Source: CAZTCJ01 sp964612085
GTDB taxonomy: Bacteria; Pseudomonadota; Alphaproteobacteria; JAJFIK01
Assembly (NCBI GenBank): GCA_964612085.1
Contig: CAZTCJ010000022.1
Location: forward strand, 1 to 46,928
Direction: 5' to 3'
Length of the DNA: 46,928 nt
Part shown: positions 15,181-23,023 of the stretch, in pieces
How the letters are laid out: each line of letters begins with the position of its first letter
How positions within the stretch are numbered: position 1 is the first letter of the stretch
Program-made: the position numbers and the translations under genes
Notes under the pieces: model-generated
What the model was told of the DNA's origin: nothing
Seen by the model: the letters and a program-made list of their open reading frames with translations, nothing else
Database searches by the model: none

Positions 15181-16989
15181 ATGACGATCACGGTCAAATT
15201 CGTCACACAACGCTCCGGCGGCCGGGTCACGGTCCGTCCTCATGACGTGACCAAAACCGAGATCCTGATCGGCCGGTCCACGGAATGCGATGCCCATCTG
15301 CCGGATCTGCGGGTCGGCCTTCAGCACGCCCGTCTGATCCTTGCCAGCGGCGGCGCGGTGATCGAATCCGTGGGCGAACGGCCTGTGAAGGTAAACGGCA
15401 AGGTGGTGCAGCGGGCGCATCTTCAGATCGGCGAGAATGCGGAGATCCGTGTGGGTCCTTACCGGCTGACCTTGGAACCGGGCGATGCGGGGAAACCGGG
15501 CGAGGACGGCGCGGCGCTGACCGTGGCCATCGAACTGGTGGATCCCGTCACCACGGCGCACCGTCCGGAAGATGAGCAGCGCATTTTTCATGTGGGCTCG
15601 GTCTTGCCCGGCAAACGGCGCATGGCCTGGATCGCCGTGGCCGCGATCCTGGTGGTGTTCCTGGCCTGGCCGTTGACGCAGGCCTTCCGGCCCGCCGATG
15701 CGAGGCCCGCGACGCCGGGCTTTGCGCCGGACCAGCTTTGGCTGTCGGGCGGCATGTCGCTCGCCCATGCCAATTTGTCCGATAGCTGCACAGCCTGTCA
15801 CCAAGCGCCGTTCGTCGCCGTCAAGGACAAGGTGTGCCTGAGCTGCCATCTGGAGACCCGCAACCACGCCGACCCTGCTGTGCTGGCACGCGCCGCGCCG
15901 CAATCGTCCGCCTTCGGCTCCATGCTGACGGCCGTTCAGCATACGTTCGGTCTGGAAGAAGAGCGCTGCGGCTCTTGCCATAAGGAGCACAACGGGGCGC
16001 AAGGTGTCGTGCCCGTGGATCAGAAACTGTGTACGGACTGCCATCGGGACATGGACACGCGCCATCAAGAGACGGCGTTGATCAATGTCAGCGATTTCAA
16101 GGCCAATCATCCGGAATTCCGCCCCACGGTGGTCATCGAGCCGGGCGGGCTGCGCCCGCGTTTCGAGCGCATCGCCCTCAATGAGACGCCCAAGGAAAAC
16201 TCCGGGGTCAAATTTCCCCACGACACCCATCTTGAGGAAGGTGGCGCGGTAAGCCGCATGGTGCGCGATTTGCGGCCTCTTTATGGGGCGCAGACGGAGC
16301 TTTCCTGCGAGAACTGCCATGTGGCCGATGCGGGCGGCGTGCTCTTCCAGCCGATCCGCATGGAAGAGCATTGTTCCGCCTGCCACTCGCTTGCCTTCGA
16401 CAAGGAGGAGGGGCGCGAGCGCCTGCTGCCCCATGGCCAGCCGCAAGAGGTGATCGCCGTGGTGCGCGACTTTTATCTCGCCAAGGCGCTAGAGACGGTG
16501 GCGGTCGAGCCTCAGCCCGCGGCCACCCGGCGGCGGCCCGGGCGCGGCTATGAGCTGCGCGAGAACGACCGGCGCCAGGCGGCCTTCGAGAATGCGCAAG
16601 GGCGTACGCTCGCCAAGGTGCGGGAAGTGTTTTCCGACGGCGGCGCGTGTCACGACTGCCACGATGTGGCGCAGCCGGACGATCCCCAATCGCTCGCCTT
16701 CGATATCCGGCCCGTGGCCTTGACTGACCGCTTTTTGCCCAAGGGCAAGTTCACCCATGCCAGCCATCTGACGTCGAATTTGAGCTGCGTGACCTGTCAC
16801 GAAGCGCCCACGTCGAAGGTCTCAAGCGACGTGCTGCTGCCGGGGATCGATAGCTGCCGGGAGTGTCATGGGGGCGAACACGCGACCGCCGCGATCCCGT
16901 CTCCGTGCGTCACGTGCCATGAATACCATGCGGACGATCACGCGCCCCTGATGGCGTTCAAGTCCCTGATGTCGGGTGGGGCGGAATAA
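15181..16989 (+). CDS. FHA-domain / decaheme cytochrome c fusion
   Basis: 602 residues, starting six bases after the cytochrome b stop. Residues 1-100 are an FHA fold: GRSTECDAHLPD with Arg32, then VGLQHARL (45-52) and KVNGK (70-74). A single membrane helix follows (about 148-169). The rest is periplasmic and holds ten CxxCH haem sites, with Cys pairs starting at 203, 219, 263, 284, 376, 398, 490, 536, 559 and 576. The N-terminus has no cleavable signal, so the FHA domain stays in the cytoplasm and the helix anchors the protein. FHA domains bind phosphothreonine peptides. The Ser usually found before xxH is Gly46 here, so binding may be weak or altered. The protein would accept electrons from the cytochrome b and hand them to periplasmic partners. 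Confidence 0.92.
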   Translation: MTITVKFVTQRSGGRVTVRPHDVTKTEILIGRSTECDAHLPDLRVGLQHARLILASGGAVIESVGERPVKVNGKVVQRAHLQIGENAEIRVGPYRLTLEPGDAGKPGEDGAALTVAIELVDPVTTAHRPEDEQRIFHVGSVLPGKRRMAWIAVAAILVVFLAWPLTQAFRPADARPATPGFAPDQLWLSGGMSLAHANLSDSCTACHQAPFVAVKDKVCLSCHLETRNHADPAVLARAAPQSSAFGSMLTAVQHTFGLEEERCGSCHKEHNGAQGVVPVDQKLCTDCHRDMDTRHQETALINVSDFKANHPEFRPTVVIEPGGLRPRFERIALNETPKENSGVKFPHDTHLEEGGAVSRMVRDLRPLYGAQTELSCENCHVADAGGVLFQPIRMEEHCSACHSLAFDKEEGRERLLPHGQPQEVIAVVRDFYLAKALETVAVEPQPAATRRRPGRGYELRENDRRQAAFENAQGRTLAKVREVFSDGGACHDCHDVAQPDDPQSLAFDIRPVALTDRFLPKGKFTHASHLTSNLSCVTCHEAPTSKVSSDVLLPGIDSCRECHGGEHATAAIPSPCVTCHEYHADDHAPLMAFKSLMSGGAE

Positions 16990-17026
16990 AAAAACCCTTT
17001 GCCGGAAGGGTTTTCAACCCCTTCCG
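16988..17026. terminator. Bidirectional terminator with two competing hairpins
   Basis: AAAACCCTT and AAGGGTTTT (16991-17014) form a stem that ends in seven T residues on the minus strand and four on the plus strand. A second stem, CGGAAGGG/CCCTTCCG (17003-17026), shares its middle arm. The element lies between the convergent ends of the decaheme gene (16989) and gspD (17041). Confidence 0.8.
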
Positions 17027-17040
17027 TATAGTCACTGGTC

Positions 17041-19146
17041 TCAATGCCGCTCGTAAAACGCCGTCAGGGCGTGGAATTTGCGCTTGACCCGTTCGGTCAC
17101 GGTGGCGGTGTCTTCCGGGCTGGCGATCACGGCGGGCGTCATGAGCGCGATCAGTTCCGTGCGCGCGCTTGAGGTGTTGGTGGACGAGAACAGGGCGCCC
17201 AGCAACGGAATGTCCTTGAGCAGAGGAATGCCGCTTCGGCTTTTTTCGTTGCGTTCCTGGATCAAGCCGCCCAGCATGACGGTCTGGCCGTCCTTCACGG
17301 TCACGGTCGTCAGCATACGGCGCTGACTGATGGTGGGGGAGTCGATGGTCGAGGTGGTAGTCAAACTGACATCGCTCACTTCCTGGGCAATCTCCAGATT
17401 GACGAGCCCGCCCTTGGAGACCTGGGGCGTCACTTCCAAAAGCACGCCCGTGTCCCGGTAAACCACGGAATTCGCGACGATCGCGGTGGTGCCCGCGGGC
17501 GTCTGGGTGACGCCGTTGGTATTGGTGGTCTGCTGAACGATCACAGGGACGGAATCGCCCACCTGCAGCCGGGCCTGCTGGTTGTCGAGCACCACCAGCT
17601 TCGGCGAGGAGACGACCTTCACATCCGTCTTGGAGGCCAGCGCTTCGAGGATGACTTCCGGCCCGCCATTGTCGGTGAGGAAGAAGGCGAAGCCCGGCAG
17701 GCTCGGGGCGAGCGGCAGGCTGGTGCCGGATGCGCTGAACACGGCGGAGCCGTCGTCGAACTCGCCGAAGCCGCCGGTGCGCAACGCATACTGAACACCG
17801 TAGCGTAGGTCGTCGCCCAAAGAGACCTCGATGATCGTCACTTCGATCAGGACCTGGAGCGGCACCACGTCGAGCTGGCGGATCAGATCGCGGACGATGC
17901 CGTAGCGGTCCGGCGTGGTGGAGATGAGCAGCGCGTTGTTGCCCGCGTCCACCACCACGCGCAGATCGTCGTCCTTGTCCTGATCGAGGAATCGGCGCGC
18001 CCGGTCGTAAGACCCCGTTTCCGGACGCTCTTCTCCCGTCAGCGCCGGGCGCAAGCCGCCCGTCTCAAGATCCTCCGCCTGCTGAAGCACGCCTTCGCCT
18101 AGGAGGTTCTGCAACGGCTCGATGAGGTCGAGCGCCTTGCGGTTCTGGAGATTATAGACGTAAAGCCGGGTGCGGTCTGGCGCCTGGGAGCGGTCGAGCC
18201 GCTCGATCCAATCGTATGCTTTGTCGAGCAGCGCTTCGGAGCGGGCGAGCACCACGATGGCGTTCAGGCGCTCCACGGGCAGAAAGCGGATCGACCCGGC
18301 ATTGGGCCCTTGAGTCTCGAAGCCGAAAATATCCTCTAGTTCCGTGGCCACGATCTCCGCGTCCGCCCGTTCCAGGCTGACGAAAAGCGAGGCCATGGCG
18401 CTCATGGCGTCCACGTCGAAGGCCTCGATGGCCTCGCGGGTCAAACGCCGTTCTTCCGTGGTGCCTTGCACAAGCAGGATATTGTCCGCCCCCGGCACGA
18501 CTGTCACCCGGTTCGAGGGCACCGCCGCATCGAGAATTTTCTCCAGGGTGGAAGCGGTCACGTGGTTCAGGTGATAGGTGTCGACGGGGCCCGGCGCGGC
18601 AAGGCCGCCCGAACCGTTGGCCAGACGGCCGATGCGCAAGACGCCTGCTTCGTCCTTGAGGCCCAGATTGCGGCTCGCCAGCGCCACGGAGAACAGTCCG
18701 AGCACGTCGGAGCGGGGCACCGGTGCGACCGTCTTCAGGCTGATCCGCTCGTCGATGCCCGCATCTACCACGAAGCTGCGTCCCAGCGCATCGCCGAGCA
18801 CGATCTCGGCGGCGTCGCGCACGGGCGTGTCGGCCAGATGAAACTCGACCGTGTTGCCGCCCGACGCGCCGATGGTCCGGCTTGCGCGGGCTCGCGGCCC
18901 GTCGCGCAGCACGAACCGGCGGCTGCCCGGCGCCTGTGCGCTGAAATCGAGCTTCAGGGGCGGGGCGTCTGCCCGGTTCTGGAGGGCCCGGTCGGGCGCA
19001 GGCACCCGCACCGGCGCGCTCTGGACCGGCGGCTCAGGTAGCGGCGGATCGGGCGCAGTGGCGCAGCCCGCCAAGACAGCGGCGAGACATCCCAATCTGG
19101 CTGCTCGGACCCACGAAGTACCCACGGCGCCGGTCTTTCTTTGCAC
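17041..19146 (-). CDS. gspD: T2SS outer-membrane secretin GspD
   Basis: 701 residues starting with GTG at 19146. A lipoprotein signal ends in LAGC (Cys28), so the secretin is probably acylated, as in some systems that target it without a pilotin. N-terminal N0/N1-type domains include VVDAGIDERISLKTV and DTYHLNHVTASTLEKILD, followed by further ring-forming repeats. The C-terminal secretin core contains LIEVTIIEVSLGDDLRYGVQ, VVSSPKLVVLDNQQARLQVG and the conserved end VMLGGLIQERNEKSRSGIPL then PLLGALFS. It forms the outer-membrane gate of the type II system. It is the last gene of the leftward gsp operon, with 33 bases after the GspC-like gene, and is followed by a terminator. Confidence 0.95.
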   Translation of the reverse strand: MQRKTGAVGTSWVRAARLGCLAAVLAGCATAPDPPLPEPPVQSAPVRVPAPDRALQNRADAPPLKLDFSAQAPGSRRFVLRDGPRARASRTIGASGGNTVEFHLADTPVRDAAEIVLGDALGRSFVVDAGIDERISLKTVAPVPRSDVLGLFSVALASRNLGLKDEAGVLRIGRLANGSGGLAAPGPVDTYHLNHVTASTLEKILDAAVPSNRVTVVPGADNILLVQGTTEERRLTREAIEAFDVDAMSAMASLFVSLERADAEIVATELEDIFGFETQGPNAGSIRFLPVERLNAIVVLARSEALLDKAYDWIERLDRSQAPDRTRLYVYNLQNRKALDLIEPLQNLLGEGVLQQAEDLETGGLRPALTGEERPETGSYDRARRFLDQDKDDDLRVVVDAGNNALLISTTPDRYGIVRDLIRQLDVVPLQVLIEVTIIEVSLGDDLRYGVQYALRTGGFGEFDDGSAVFSASGTSLPLAPSLPGFAFFLTDNGGPEVILEALASKTDVKVVSSPKLVVLDNQQARLQVGDSVPVIVQQTTNTNGVTQTPAGTTAIVANSVVYRDTGVLLEVTPQVSKGGLVNLEIAQEVSDVSLTTTSTIDSPTISQRRMLTTVTVKDGQTVMLGGLIQERNEKSRSGIPLLKDIPLLGALFSSTNTSSARTELIALMTPAVIASPEDTATVTERVKRKFHALTAFYERH

Positions 19147-19179
19147 TCTGTTAAGAGTTTCGGCGGAACCGGGTGAGCA

Positions 19180-19638
19180 TCACTGAGTCGCGGGGGACTC
19201 ATCAAATGAGAAGGCTAAGGCCTTGCCGTTCCTGGCCAGGCGGAAGCCGTCCATGGTGACATCGTGCACTTGCCAGCCATCGAGCCGGTCGCCGTCGGTC
19301 AGGCGCAGGATCGCGCCATCCTCGGCGCGGCGCAAAGCGACCTTGGGCTGGCCGCCGACCGACAGAACGCCGATCAGCGCATAGCGGCCGAGAATCAGTG
19401 CGTTTTCCGGGTGCGGCTGGGCTTCCGGGGCCGGCAAAGGCCGCCTTGAGGCTTCGAACAAGGGGCGGCGCTGGTTGGCGTCGAGCGCCGCAAGGGGCGG
19501 TAAAGGTGCTCGCGTTCGCGGTGTTTCGCCTGTCTCCGGCGCGGACGGAAACAGGGGGCTTGCGCGCATGACCTGGGCCGCCGACAGGACCAGGGCGCTG
19601 GCGATGATAAGAAGACACAGGGCGCGCAACGGGGTCAT
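19180..19638 (-). CDS. T2SS GspC-like inner-membrane protein
   Basis: 152 residues. One N-terminal membrane helix (LCLLIIASALVLSAAQVM), a Pro-rich spacer, then a homology-region domain: LILGRYALIGVLSVGGQPKVALRR and DGDRLDGWQVHDVTMDGFRLARNGK. This matches the short GspC/GspN-type family, in which the HR domain contacts the secretin GspD. It lacks the C-terminal PDZ or coiled-coil domain of classical GspC. It is encoded between gspM (overlap of four bases) and gspD, which fits a role linking the inner-membrane platform to the secretin. The exact letter (C or N) varies between annotations. Confidence 0.8.
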   Translation of the reverse strand: MTPLRALCLLIIASALVLSAAQVMRASPLFPSAPETGETPRTRAPLPPLAALDANQRRPLFEASRRPLPAPEAQPHPENALILGRYALIGVLSVGGQPKVALRRAEDGAILRLTDGDRLDGWQVHDVTMDGFRLARNGKALAFSFDESPATQ

Positions 19639-20249
19639 GGCGTGAAGGACTCCTCCACAAAAAGCGCGTCCGTGCGCAACGGCGTGGACGGCGTCTCAAG
19701 ACCGGTCTGGCGGAGCGGCACCTCTATGGTCAGATCCGCCAGCAGGCCGGGCGCGCGGGCGCTGGGCGCGGCATCGACGCTCAGTGTGGATACCACCAGG
19801 CGGGGCGGGCCGGTCTCGATCCGGTGCAGGATCTGCTGCAAACCCGCCGTATCGGTCCGCAGGCGGAGCCCCAGCCGGATGACGACAGCCGCACCGTTGC
19901 CATCGGCGGGCAAGGGTGTCAACCGGTCCAACTGCGCGCCAGCCTCGCCAAGAATGGCTTTGATATGATCCTGAAGCGCGGCCTGGGCGCGGGCCGGGCT
20001 CGATGCCTGAAGCGTGAGCCGGTTAAGGGCGCGGGCGATCTCGTCCGGCGTGCGCCGGTCCTGCGCCAGGGCCTCCGCATGACGGCCGTGCAGGGCCTCC
20101 AGGCGCGCCCGTTCGGCTTTGAGCCTGGACAGCCCGTCTTGCCAGAGGGGCAAGAGAGCGCTGGTTATCCCGGCGATGATCAGACCCAGGACGGCCAGGG
20201 CCAGCAGCCTGGACCGGGGCGTGCCCGGCGCCGGTGCAAAGCTACTCAT
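19635..20249 (-). CDS. gspM: T2SS platform protein GspM
   Basis: 204 residues: one membrane helix (LLALAVLGLIIAGITSALLPL), a coiled-coil segment (LSRLKAERARLEALHGRHAEAL), then a ferredoxin-like periplasmic domain (VVIRLGLRLRTDTAGLQQILHRIE, RLVVSTLSVDAAP). This matches GspM, the partner of GspL in the inner-membrane platform. It overlaps gspL and the GspC-like gene by four bases on each side. Confidence 0.85.
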   Translation of the reverse strand: MSSFAPAPGTPRSRLLALAVLGLIIAGITSALLPLWQDGLSRLKAERARLEALHGRHAEALAQDRRTPDEIARALNRLTLQASSPARAQAALQDHIKAILGEAGAQLDRLTPLPADGNGAAVVIRLGLRLRTDTAGLQQILHRIETGPPRLVVSTLSVDAAPSARAPGLLADLTIEVPLRQTGLETPSTPLRTDALFVEESFTP

Positions 20250-21217
20250 AGGGCGGCTCCGTCCAAGCTGAGCCGGAAGCGGAACCGTTCCACGCCCAGC
20301 ACCGGATCGAGCACCGTGGGCGCGGCGAAGGCCACGGCGCTGACGCCTTTGATGGCTTCCAATGCGGGCACCAGGGCGGCGGCATCCGCCGCCGTGCCGT
20401 CGATCTCGGCATGGCCCGCGTCGATCCGCAGATGGCGCACCCAGGTGTCGTCGGGCAGGGCGCGGCTCAAATCATCGAGCAAGACACTGACGGGTTTGCC
20501 CGACAGGCGGGCTTCGCTGACCGCCAGCATTTGCCGATCGATCAGATCCGTTGCCGCGCGCTCGTCAGGGGCACTCACGGCCGGCAGGGCGGCGGAAAGC
20601 CGTCTCAGCGCTTGGGCTTCCTGCCAATAGGGCAAGGCGAGCATCGTGGTCAGGGCGGCAAGCGCACCGGCGATCAGCAGGCCGTCGAGCATACCGAAGC
20701 ATTTGTCCGCAGACGGCGCACAGAGGGTGAGCGGTTTGCCGGATGGATGCCGTGCCGCGACCGCGATCCGCCCCCGGCGCACCCCAAGGGCAGCCAGATC
20801 CTGATCGATCCGCGTCACATCCCGGTTGGGCAGGGCGATGAGCCGGACCGTCATGGACGCAGAGGCGGCGGCCTCTTCCAGGATTTCGAAGGTGAAGGCA
20901 CAGTCATCCGCCGTGAATGGAAACTGCCGGCTGATTTCATGGCGCAGAAGCGGCCTCAAATGGGAGCGGGCGCGGGACGGTACGGCCACATCCCGCTCCA
21001 GGGCGATGCCGTCCGCAAGCTGAAGATCGACCCGGCTGCCGGATCGGGCCTGGATGGAGGCGGCGGGCCAGGGCTGGAGCTGGGCCGGGCGTAAGGCGAT
21101 TGGACGGCAGAACAGCGCGGCCAACTCACCGGTCCACCAGCGCCAGGCCTTGCCCAGAGCCTCGCCCGCGCCAAGGCTCTTGCCGCCTGCCTGCCGTGCC
21201 TCGATCTCCATGACCAT
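20246..21217 (-). CDS. gspL: T2SS platform protein GspL
   Basis: 323 residues, shorter than the roughly 400 of classical GspL. The cytoplasmic front half (about 1-170) corresponds to the actin-like domain that binds GspE, but is reduced. A membrane helix (MLDGLLIAGALAALTTMLALPYW) precedes a periplasmic ferredoxin-like domain of the PilN/GspL type (VSVLLDDLSRALPDDTWVRHLRID). It links the GspE ATPase to GspM. The context, between gspK and gspM, makes the assignment firm despite divergent sequence. Confidence 0.82.
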   Translation of the reverse strand: MVMEIEARQAGGKSLGAGEALGKAWRWWTGELAALFCRPIALRPAQLQPWPAASIQARSGSRVDLQLADGIALERDVAVPSRARSHLRPLLRHEISRQFPFTADDCAFTFEILEEAAASASMTVRLIALPNRDVTRIDQDLAALGVRRGRIAVAARHPSGKPLTLCAPSADKCFGMLDGLLIAGALAALTTMLALPYWQEAQALRRLSAALPAVSAPDERAATDLIDRQMLAVSEARLSGKPVSVLLDDLSRALPDDTWVRHLRIDAGHAEIDGTAADAAALVPALEAIKGVSAVAFAAPTVLDPVLGVERFRFRLSLDGAAL

Positions 21218-21233
21218 GAAAACGGTCCGCCTG

Positions 21234-22040
21234 TTACCGGTACGAAAGAACCGCCAGTTTAGCCCGAGTCTCTAGCGCCACGACCGCTTCCCGGACGACC
21301 GTGCCGCCACCGGGCGTGTCCACTTCGGCGCGCACCCGGAAGAGGCGGCCCGGGCTTTGGGCGAAGGGACCGTTGGCGAGCGCCTGGGGCAGGGCCGGTT
21401 TGCGCGCCAGGCGGCGGGCGGCGGCGAAAGCCTCGATATCCCGGCCGCCGGGCCCGCTCACCGCCAGCAGGACCGGCACCGGCGCGGCCCACGGGTCGAT
21501 GGTCGCCGTTCTGGTGTGCACGGTGACGAGGGGGCTAAGCGCGCCATAGGCGTCTTCCGTCATGCCGGGGAGATCGAGCAGCGCGCTTTCATGGCGGATC
21601 AGGCCGTCATGGCTGTGAAACCCATCGGCACGGCGCAGCTCTTCAAGGTCTTGCGTCAGGGCTTCGCTGTCGCGCGATGAGAAGCCCGCCTGTTCGAACA
21701 AGGCCTGCAACAGGACGGGGTCCGCCGTGTTGAGATCGGCCCGTCCGTATTCGTCCTGGATGGAGAGCCGTGTCACGTGATCGAGGAAGACCGCTTCGAC
21801 CGGCGTGCCGTCCGCAGGCAGACGGGCCCGTTCTGCCCTGTCGAGCAGGGTGAAAAACCCGCGCGCCAACAATCCATCCGCGACCGCGCGCGCTTGCGCC
21901 CGCTCCTTGATCCGTGTGCCGTCGCTCACCAGATGGTCCGCGCGGGCCAGAACCAGGCTCGCCGTGACCGAGAGCAGCACGAAGGCCCAGAGGATCAGAA
22001 CGTAAGCGCTGCCTTTTTGCTGTGGGCGGATGGGTTTCAT
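21234..22040 (-). CDS. gspK: T2SS minor pseudopilin GspK
   Basis: 268 codons from ATG 22040; the frame to 22280 is a shadow upstream of it. The prepilin-type start is KGSAYVLILWAFVLLSVTASL, with the helix from the processing site. GspK features follow: DEYGRADLNTADPVLLQALF and the helix-hairpin-helix-like region LEELRRADGFHSHDGL, RHESALLDLPGMTEDAY. GspK caps the pseudopilus tip with GspI and GspJ. The gene shares one base with gspJ (TGATG), so translation is coupled. Confidence 0.88.
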   Translation of the reverse strand: MKPIRPQQKGSAYVLILWAFVLLSVTASLVLARADHLVSDGTRIKERAQARAVADGLLARGFFTLLDRAERARLPADGTPVEAVFLDHVTRLSIQDEYGRADLNTADPVLLQALFEQAGFSSRDSEALTQDLEELRRADGFHSHDGLIRHESALLDLPGMTEDAYGALSPLVTVHTRTATIDPWAAPVPVLLAVSGPGGRDIEAFAAARRLARKPALPQALANGPFAQSPGRLFRVRAEVDTPGGGTVVREAVVALETRAKLAVLSYR

Positions 22041-22639
22041 CAGACGGACCCTCCCGATCGTTTCAGGAGGATGACGATGTCTCGGTTTTCTTCGTTCGGG
22101 CTGCGCGCCCTTATCCGGATGGCTTTGGGCAGGCGGGTCTGCCGCCGCCATGTGGACCGCCATTGGCCGGTTGCGTCTGGATCGAGGAGCGAAATCTGCC
22201 CGTTGCGCAGGCCCGGGAGGCTCAACCGCCCGGCCCAGCCAGTCTCGCATGTGAGCGACCAGACCGGCGGCGGCGGGCATGTTTCCACAGTGAGACCGTC
22301 AGAGGTGCTCCGGAGGCGGACAAGCATCACGCGGCCTAAGGGTTCCGTGATGGACAAAAATGTCAGACTTTGGGCCGTACCGTCGAGCAGGACCGGCGGC
22401 GGATCGTCTTTGCGGGCTGTCTGTTTCGCCAAGTCCTTGGCGGGCAGGGCGCGTTCCACGATCCGGCGCAGGCTGGCGCGGGCGGTTGGGTCCACGACAC
22501 CGGTCGTCCGCGCCTGTTCCATATGATCCATGGCCTGGACCGAAAAGCGCAAGGCCTGGGTGACCAGCAGCAGGGTGAGGCCCAGAATGGTCAGGGCCAC
22601 GAGCATTTCCAGCAGGGAGAAGCCGTTTCGCCCGGTCAT
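22040..22639 (-). CDS. gspJ: T2SS minor pseudopilin GspJ
   Basis: 199 residues with the prepilin signature NGFSLLEMLVALTILGLTLLL (processing after Gly, Glu at +5). The GspJ-type beta domain contains PVLLDGTAQSLTFLSI and PPPPVWSLTCETGWAGRLSL. It forms the tip complex of the pseudopilus with GspI and GspK. It overlaps gspI by four bases and gspK by one. Confidence 0.9.
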   Translation of the reverse strand: MTGRNGFSLLEMLVALTILGLTLLLVTQALRFSVQAMDHMEQARTTGVVDPTARASLRRIVERALPAKDLAKQTARKDDPPPVLLDGTAQSLTFLSITEPLGRVMLVRLRSTSDGLTVETCPPPPVWSLTCETGWAGRLSLPGLRNGQISLLDPDATGQWRSTWRRQTRLPKAIRIRARSPNEENRDIVILLKRSGGSV

Positions 22640-23016
22640 CGGTCCCGCTCCTTGCGCAGGCGCATGGTCGTCAGCCGGGTGACGGGTTCGCCGTTCTCGA
22701 ACACCGTGGCGTCAAGGTGCATCAGCATGAAGCCATGGCGCGGTTCGTCCGCCGCCGGCCGGACCGTGACCCGCGTTTCGAACGGGGCGTCCCGGAACCG
22801 GTAGGCGGCTTGCGTCAGGCCGTCCGCTTCCGCCCGCGCCATGGCATTCTCGGCCCGTTCCACCGCATCGATCTGACGGCCCGTCTTGCCGGATGCTGAC
22901 AATCCACCGCTCAAGGCGCCGGTGAGGGTCGCTGCGGCCAGGCTCAGGATCACGAAACCCACCACCACCTCGACAAGGGTGAACCCGGAGTTTCGAGAGG
23001 ATTCCCGTGCCGCCAT
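22636..23016 (-). CDS. gspI: T2SS minor pseudopilin GspI
   Basis: 126 residues. Prepilin signature NSGFTLVEVVVGFVILSLAAA with the Glu at +5. The compact C-terminal domain, with FETRVTVRPA and GFMLMHLDATVF, matches GspI in length and position. It starts the tip complex with GspJ and GspK. It begins seven bases after gspF ends, where gspG and gspH would normally lie; neither is present. Confidence 0.88.
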   Translation of the reverse strand: MAARESSRNSGFTLVEVVVGFVILSLAAATLTGALSGGLSASGKTGRQIDAVERAENAMARAEADGLTQAAYRFRDAPFETRVTVRPAADEPRHGFMLMHLDATVFENGEPVTRLTTMRLRKERDR

Positions 23017-23023
23017 CGCCGCC

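Noticed and set aside
14089..16446. 785-codon minus-strand frame opposite the cytochrome b and decaheme genes
   Set aside because: Antisense shadow of two confident genes, His/Arg-rich with no ordered domains.
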